Below are positions 59,701-64,000 of a stretch of 64,000 bases of DNA, in pieces. The notes under the pieces are model-generated. The model searched no databases and had not been told where the DNA came from. It saw only the letters and a program-made list of their open reading frames with translations. The position numbers and the translations under genes are program-made. Every line of letters begins with the position of its first letter. Within the stretch, counting starts at the first letter, position 1. The stretch lies in assembly GCA_028673005.1 (NCBI GenBank), contig CM054113.1, forward strand, positions 66,354,850 through 66,418,849, read 5' to 3'. The DNA is from Tanypteryx hageni. Its lineage: Eukaryota; Arthropoda; Insecta; Odonata; Petaluridae.

Positions 59701-62700
59701 GTCTTTCCATCAGCGTAAAGAATTGCAGATGTGATGTTAGTTGCCTACATTTGTAGAAGCTTGTACAGTATGTCATCAATTTAACATTGCTTCGATTAAT
59801 GTTGATTTGCATTAACAAAAAATTACTACTCATTAAAATTAATGTCGTTTATGATTTGAGTTAACTTGTCCTGACTCAGTGTTGAAAAAATACTGTGTAG
59901 ATGACTCACATGCAGATCTGTTGCACTGCACTTCTCCATTTGGTGTGGATTGCATTAATTGACTGGGAAGTGTTTTGGATTGACTTATTTTTATTAAATT
60001 TGCATGGTGATATTTTGTAACTATGGTTCCAAAGAGAAGTGAGTTGTGCAGAAAGGAAGATCTGCTGAGTGCCCTATTTGTAAACTTGAAATTATTCTGT
60101 ACTATTGGGATAACTTGAGTTTAATGTCTTCTGATTTTATTTTTGTTTGTATCAGCTTTGGCTTGACGGAGTAGTTATCCTTCTTTGTACCTAATGGAAC
60201 TCACAGTTCAATAAAAACAAAAAATATTTTATTTACCTCTAATATGATAAATTTTCATTAATTATACAGTAACTGCTGCAAGAAATAATTTGTTTGTTGC
60301 ATTTATTTTCTAGCAATCTCAACCCATGAACCTGCATTCACAGAAGTGTTTGTGGCTTTCTGTTAAATTTCTAGTAAAACTTTTTGTCACTAAAGGTACT
60401 ATTGTGAAATGTAGTCTTTTCTGATTTTGAATGAAGTAGTTGTAGTATTTGTTTATTTCATGTTAATTTCTATTTAATGTATGGTTTTATTGATTTATTT
60501 ATGTTATGATAAAATTCATATTATATGTGGAACCATACAGCTCTATAAAATACTTTATATAACATCTTTTTGTGTTTTGAGAGGTTTTGGAACCAATTAT
60601 ATTGTATAACATGGGTTCTTATAGGAAATATTAATGTAATTTCGTTCAACGTTGTGACTTTAAGGAATGAATTAATGATGTTAATCGAGGACATACTGTA
60701 CTGCGGAAATTCAATGTGAAAAATTAATAGATCTATCTTATTCAAAAGGAATTTTCCAAATATCTATTAAAACAAAACAGTCTTTCCACAGACAGTTTTA
60801 CTTTTAAGAAAGCATGCTAACAAGTATGGAAGGCAAATCAAAACATAGCTATCATTACCAATGTGAAATCTATGACCATTATGGAGACAAATTAATTAGT
60901 GGCATTATTCCTACTTGCTTTGAAACTTCAAGAAAGGAGAGTGAACAAAAATTACCATAAAACCAGCAACGTCGTTCACCAAACCGTGGTCTTAACGGTC
61001 CTCCATTGTCTCCTTCTGTAGCTGCCAGATCAAGCGTTAGACCTAATCCAGTGATTAAAAATGGAGCACCCCAGGCATACAGGGAATATGCCCGAAACCG
61101 ACAGAGCTCTTGGCCTTTGTCTAAGCTAGCTGGACGCAGATCTCTGAGGGAAAATTAATAATTTATTAAAAATTATATATTGATTTACATTTGTTTTCAT
61201 TTATGATAAAAGTATGTAGTGTCATGTTAAAAACCTAGCAAGATAGGGCATTGACCAATGATTTATTACAGTGTCTAATATGACTTGAATCATTGAAGCT
61301 CTTGTGCTCTGAATTCATTGCTGCTGTACTGCTTTGGGAGCAACAATATCTTAGGATATGCAATGTAAGATGTTTTTAGCAGTTTATGCCAGTCATTTTC
61401 TGACCATGGTACATCAAAAGACATGGTTGTTCCCAAAAGAGTACTAAAACTAACAATAAGATTACTTATAATAGCATTTCATAGCTAACAACCTTACTAG
61501 TGCATCAAGGTAGTTATTCTGTGAATAAAACCTTCGTCATCCTTCAATAAGTACAAGCCAAGTTTGCTAGAAAGTGAAAGGAAAAGGTCATGTAGGTCAA
61601 AAGAACTTCTTGTTATACCAAGCATCAGATTATCGTTTGAGTTTTCTTAGATCTTTTAGTGTTACATTTTTTTATGATGGAAGTCATTAAAAGAGTCATT
61701 TTAAACAAACACGTAATTTATTTGCTTAGTTACCTAATCTCTTCAATTTCCATCACAGCCCTTCGAAAGATAAAATCTGGTTGCCAGTAGAGTTTCTTCA
61801 ACCTAACAAAATGCATTCAGCCAAATTCATCAATTAAGAAGGTGTCAGTATTTGTCATAATGCATAGAAAAAATGTATAATTTTTCATAGAGATGATTAG
61901 TATGAAATTTCTTGTTAAGTTAATCTCCACCATTACCAATCGTACTCTAGAATACTAGCTTGCAAGTCATGCAAAATTGATTCAAGGATTAGCTATAACA
62001 TACTTCATGGCAAACTCTTCTATAACCTTGTTTGTGAAACAAAAAAATCTCAGAGGAATAGAATGTTCCTGATGAAATAATGAAAGAAATATACCTTCTA
62101 TAAGAATATTAATGAGCTGTGACACCACTTGTTTGGCCCAAATACACAAGATCAACCCTATAATTTGTTTTTCTGACCTCTTCATTTACAATTAATTCTG
62201 CTTGCTTTTTAATAATTTTCCACTGTGTAGTCTATGTGACAATTTTATTGATAGGCTCTAAGTCAATGATGAATTACTTTATGAAATAACTGAAGCTCTA
62301 ATCAGCAAAAATGTAGAACCTTAAAAAAATATTCATTATGCTCTAGAAGTTAATGAAGGTGGACTCCACTGCCTGTTTCTCAGAGTTTCCAATTTCTTAT
62401 AAGCTATTTTCATAAACAGGATTTAAGGAAGATGTGAATGTTATAAAGTTCCATTCACTCAAAATGTTGAATGATGGCATTGACAATGTGATTTGCTTAG
62501 GGCTTCAATTATTGTGAGCAATTGCTTTCTGATAAAACAAATTGCAAAGTTGTTTCTTGATTAATTGGACAGTACGAGAATGCTTCATTTTTACATCCAG
62601 ACCATTCACCACAGATTTTTTAAGCATTTGCATAGCAGTATTTTATGAGGGTAAATCCATGCAATTATATAACTACAAGCATATCTACATGCTCTTCATA

Positions 62701-62870
62701 TTTTGTGAAATAATTATTGTTTTATTATTAACTATCATAAAACATGCACAAAACAACTGTTACACTTGACAACCAAACAAGTCATACTAACCTGAATGTC
62801 CACCAAATGTTGAAGCACATGGTGTTGAGCCAAAAGAAAGCAGCTAGAAAGAAGTAGTGCATGAATACTC
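56203..62870 (-). CDS. Methuselah-like class B G protein-coupled receptor (3' exons, partial)
   Basis: Five exons join in phase with GT..AG introns: 62870-62792, 61802-61734, 61143-60956, 57530-57377 and 56728-56203. They give 337 whole residues and a TAA stop. The sequence covers transmembrane helices 3 to 7: [16 protein letters not shown] (helix 3, a Methuselah hallmark), [19 protein letters not shown] (helix 4), CWFYGD (conserved extracellular Cys-Trp) then [19 protein letters not shown] (helix 5), [20 protein letters not shown] (helix 6) and [20 protein letters not shown] (helix 7). A cytoplasmic tail of about 120 residues has a poly-Asp stretch ([11 protein letters not shown]) and a Gly/Ser-rich part. 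The ectodomain and helices 1-2 must lie beyond the right edge. In Drosophila this family affects stress resistance and lifespan; the ligand here is unknown. I do not assign a specific family member. Confidence 0.92.
56921..57207. mobile_element. hAT-type MITE, 287 bp, in a receptor intron
   Basis: Left CAAGGCTGGCCAAGTACTTT, right reverse complement CAGGGCTGGCCAAGTGGGGG. An exact 8-bp duplication GGTATGAT lies at 56913-56920 and 57208-57215. GGGGGCCCC-type words lie near both ends. The two open frames around 57.07-57.31 kb fall mostly in this element and are not genes. Confidence 0.9.
57377..57530 (-). CDS. Methuselah-like receptor exon (helix 5, intracellular loop 3)
   Basis: Acceptor TATTGCAG and donor GATCG|GTGAGT. 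Encodes [17 protein letters not shown], then a loop ending SSPHTEGAD. Confidence 0.94.
57531..60955 (-). other. receptor intron, 3.4 kb, with one dispersed repeat
   Basis: Contains the repeat at 58800-59130, a CAGTGGTTCCCAACG phrase (59296) typical of a hAT MITE left end without a detected right end, and a GC-richer patch at 59500-59680 with repeated CGTTATA/GATATAAC-like words. No exon seen. Confidence 0.5.
58800..59130 (+). repeat. dispersed repeat, copy 2 (pair with 31440-31780)
   Basis: Same orientation as the copy at 31440; see there for shared words. Substantially diverged. Confidence 0.65.
60956..61143 (-). CDS. Methuselah-like receptor exon (helix 4, extracellular loop 2)
   Basis: Acceptor TCCCTCAG and donor TTATG|GTAATT. 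Encodes [16 protein letters not shown], helix 4, an acidic/Gly-rich loop with [16 protein letters not shown], and CWFY, where Cys is the expected disulphide partner. Confidence 0.93.
61144..61733 (-). other. receptor intron, nothing recognised
   Basis: 590-bp intron between the helix-4 exon and the loop-2 exon; no repeats recognised. Confidence 0.7.
61734..61802 (-). CDS. Methuselah-like receptor exon (intracellular loop 2)
   Basis: 69 nt between acceptor TTTGTTAG and donor ATTAG|GTAACT. Encodes [20 protein letters not shown], a basic intracellular loop. Confidence 0.85.
61803..62791 (-). other. receptor intron, nothing recognised
   Basis: 989-bp intron between the loop-2 exon and the helix-3 exon. 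The open frame at 62542-62769 has no recognisable domain. Confidence 0.7.
62792..62870 (-). CDS. Methuselah-like receptor exon (helix 3)
   Basis: Acceptor ACTTTCAG and donor TTCAG|GTTAG on the minus strand. Encodes [14 protein letters not shown] through WWTFR. It starts two bases into a codon, so at least one more upstream exon exists outside the window. Confidence 0.92.
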
Positions 62871-63469
62871 CTGAAAGTAAAAAGGAAACATTCTTTAACT
62901 CATGGCCAAAATCACCGTTATGGTTATTATCACTAAATTAAAACATCATATGGATGGCATTCAGATATAAATTATAAATGATAGAAAATTAAAGGTTAGA
63001 TAAAGATGGATAACCTAATTCAGGGTCCGACCAAAAGATGGCACACAAAGAGGTTTTACACGACATGATATTTCAGAGAGAATTATGTTTTTAAAAGTAC
63101 TTTACTTTTATTTCAATTATATTCTGTATTGCATTTATACTGCATTATAATATTATAATCACTTTTCTTTAAGCATTATGAACAAAATGTATCTAAGTGT
63201 GGCACATGAATATTGATAGAGAATGGCACCTAACATCCATGTATCGAGGAGAGGGAATGGCTCAGCACTGGGTGTTGAGGAGCAGGACCACCTTCTTGCG
63301 ACAAGATGATCAAAGTCGAAATCATCCGGGTGGCGAGATGTTTGGTTTTTTATTTACATTATGGATACAAATTTTGGGACTTTTGAAAATATGGCAATTA
63401 TCTTACGACAAAATCTTTTACTAATATGATGTTAGGTCAGTGTTGTTCCAGCAAATTTTAGCCATAGAA
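62871..63469. other. upstream receptor intron, nothing recognised
   Basis: Since the exon at 62792-62870 begins within a codon, this should be intron sequence of the receptor gene. A GC-richer patch at 63215-63345 has an open frame but no recognisable domain. Confidence 0.5.
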
Positions 63470-63893
63470 ATATCATCACCATGCTTCTGTCCGAAGACGG
63501 GTTTTAACTGAATCGCTGCCTCCATTTCTTTCTCTCCCTAGAAGGCTCTTTTATACCTCTGTAAGTATTATATCCCTGCTTTATATTCTCTAATATTCCT
63601 ATTCTTTTTCTCCCTCTTCCTCTTCTTCCACTAATTTTTCCTTCTAAGATTGTCCTTTGTAAACACTGTCTTCTCAATATGTGCCCTATCCAATTTGCTT
63701 TTCTTTTCCTGATTGTTTTTATTAGTATCCTTTCTTCTCCCACCATTTCTAATACTTCATTTCTCTTCCTCTCTGTCCATTTCACTTTCATCACCCTCCT
63801 CCATACCCACATCTCAAAACTTTCTAAATATTTTTCCTCCTTTCTCCTTACCATCCACGTCTCTGCACCATAAAGAGCTATGCTCCATATGTA
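63470..63893 (-). mobile_element. non-LTR retrotransposon 3' fragment (RT C terminus)
   Basis: Minus-strand frame reads IALYGAETWMVRRKEEKYLE, FEMWVWRRVMKVKWT, ANWIGHILRR and ILEGKISGRRGRGRKR, the conserved C-terminal tail of LINE reverse transcriptases ('LYGAETW ... W.GHI.R ... GRRGRGR'). The frame is open from about 63880 to 63504, then a short 3' tail with GATGATAT. The RT catalytic core and endonuclease are absent. It sits in the receptor gene's intron. Confidence 0.85.
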
Positions 63894-63908
63894 GCATTTT
63901 GCTCATCT

Positions 63909-64000
63909 GGAATTGCCTAAACATTAGTATCCTCCTATCATCATCATTAAATATCGACGTTTCTTACAGAGGAGGAGGATACTAATGTTTAGGCACTTCC
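63909..64000. repeat. long hairpin at the window edge
   Basis: 63914-63936 and 63973-63995 are perfect 23-bp inverted copies (outer TGCCTAAACATTAG, inner ATCCTCCT). The flanks extend the match to 28 bp with one mismatch, up to the last base of the window. The 36-bp loop contains ATCATCATCATT, which on the minus strand is a GATGAT tract like the LINE tail. Confidence 0.9.

Noticed and set aside
63197..63424. 75-codon open frame in a GC-richer patch
   Set aside because: No recognisable domain and no splice context; likely chance within the receptor intron.
1..64000. Endogenous viral elements or prokaryotic-type systems
   Set aside because: No viral polymerase, capsid or bacterial gene signature was recognised in any of the longer frames; all assignable ones were transposase, helicase or reverse transcriptase relics.

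Overview
This is a eukaryotic, AT-rich, transposon-rich window with spliced genes. The two genes I can reconstruct are transformer-2 (tra2) and a Methuselah-family G protein-coupled receptor. The receptor family is known from arthropods, so an insect or other arthropod with a fairly large genome is the best guess. I cannot name the species. Open reading frames longer than about 120 codons are almost all transposase relics; the two host genes show up only as short exons that join cleanly across GT..AG introns.

Layout. 1-3.7 kb: intergenic, with one degraded hAT element. 5.35-18.85 kb (+): tra2, eight coding exons, 293 codons (RS1 - RRM - Gly-rich linker - RS2), with introns carrying hAT, Tigger-like and other repeats; its 3'UTR probably runs to about 20.24 kb. 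20.3-55.2 kb: a 35-kb intergenic transposon field between two convergent genes. It holds two deletion derivatives of one recently active hAT family (22.5-24.8 and 45.0-46.4 kb), a stack of nested elements (25.06-30.67 kb: TA-flanked outer element, TTAA element, PIF/Harbinger, pogo/Tigger, LINE tail), a Helitron helicase remnant, a second gDNA-type hAT element, a foldback-like element with tandem-repeat arms (43.3-44.6 kb), a piggyBac element (46.4-48.6 kb), several hAT MITEs, and an unnamed dispersed repeat whose copies all point the same way (21.8-53 kb). 55.2-62.9 kb (-): five 3' exons of the Methuselah-like receptor, whose ectodomain and first transmembrane exons lie beyond the right edge. 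63.5-64.0 kb: a non-LTR retrotransposon 3' fragment and a long hairpin that reaches the window edge.

The host genes are unrelated in function: tra2 is a nuclear splicing regulator (partner of Transformer in insect sex determination), and the other is a plasma-membrane receptor. I did not find an operon-like or defence-like system. The most unusual sequence is the foldback-like element with inverted arms built of short repeats, the recurring two-part same-orientation repeat block, and the precise nesting and ordering of transposon insertions that target-site duplications allow.
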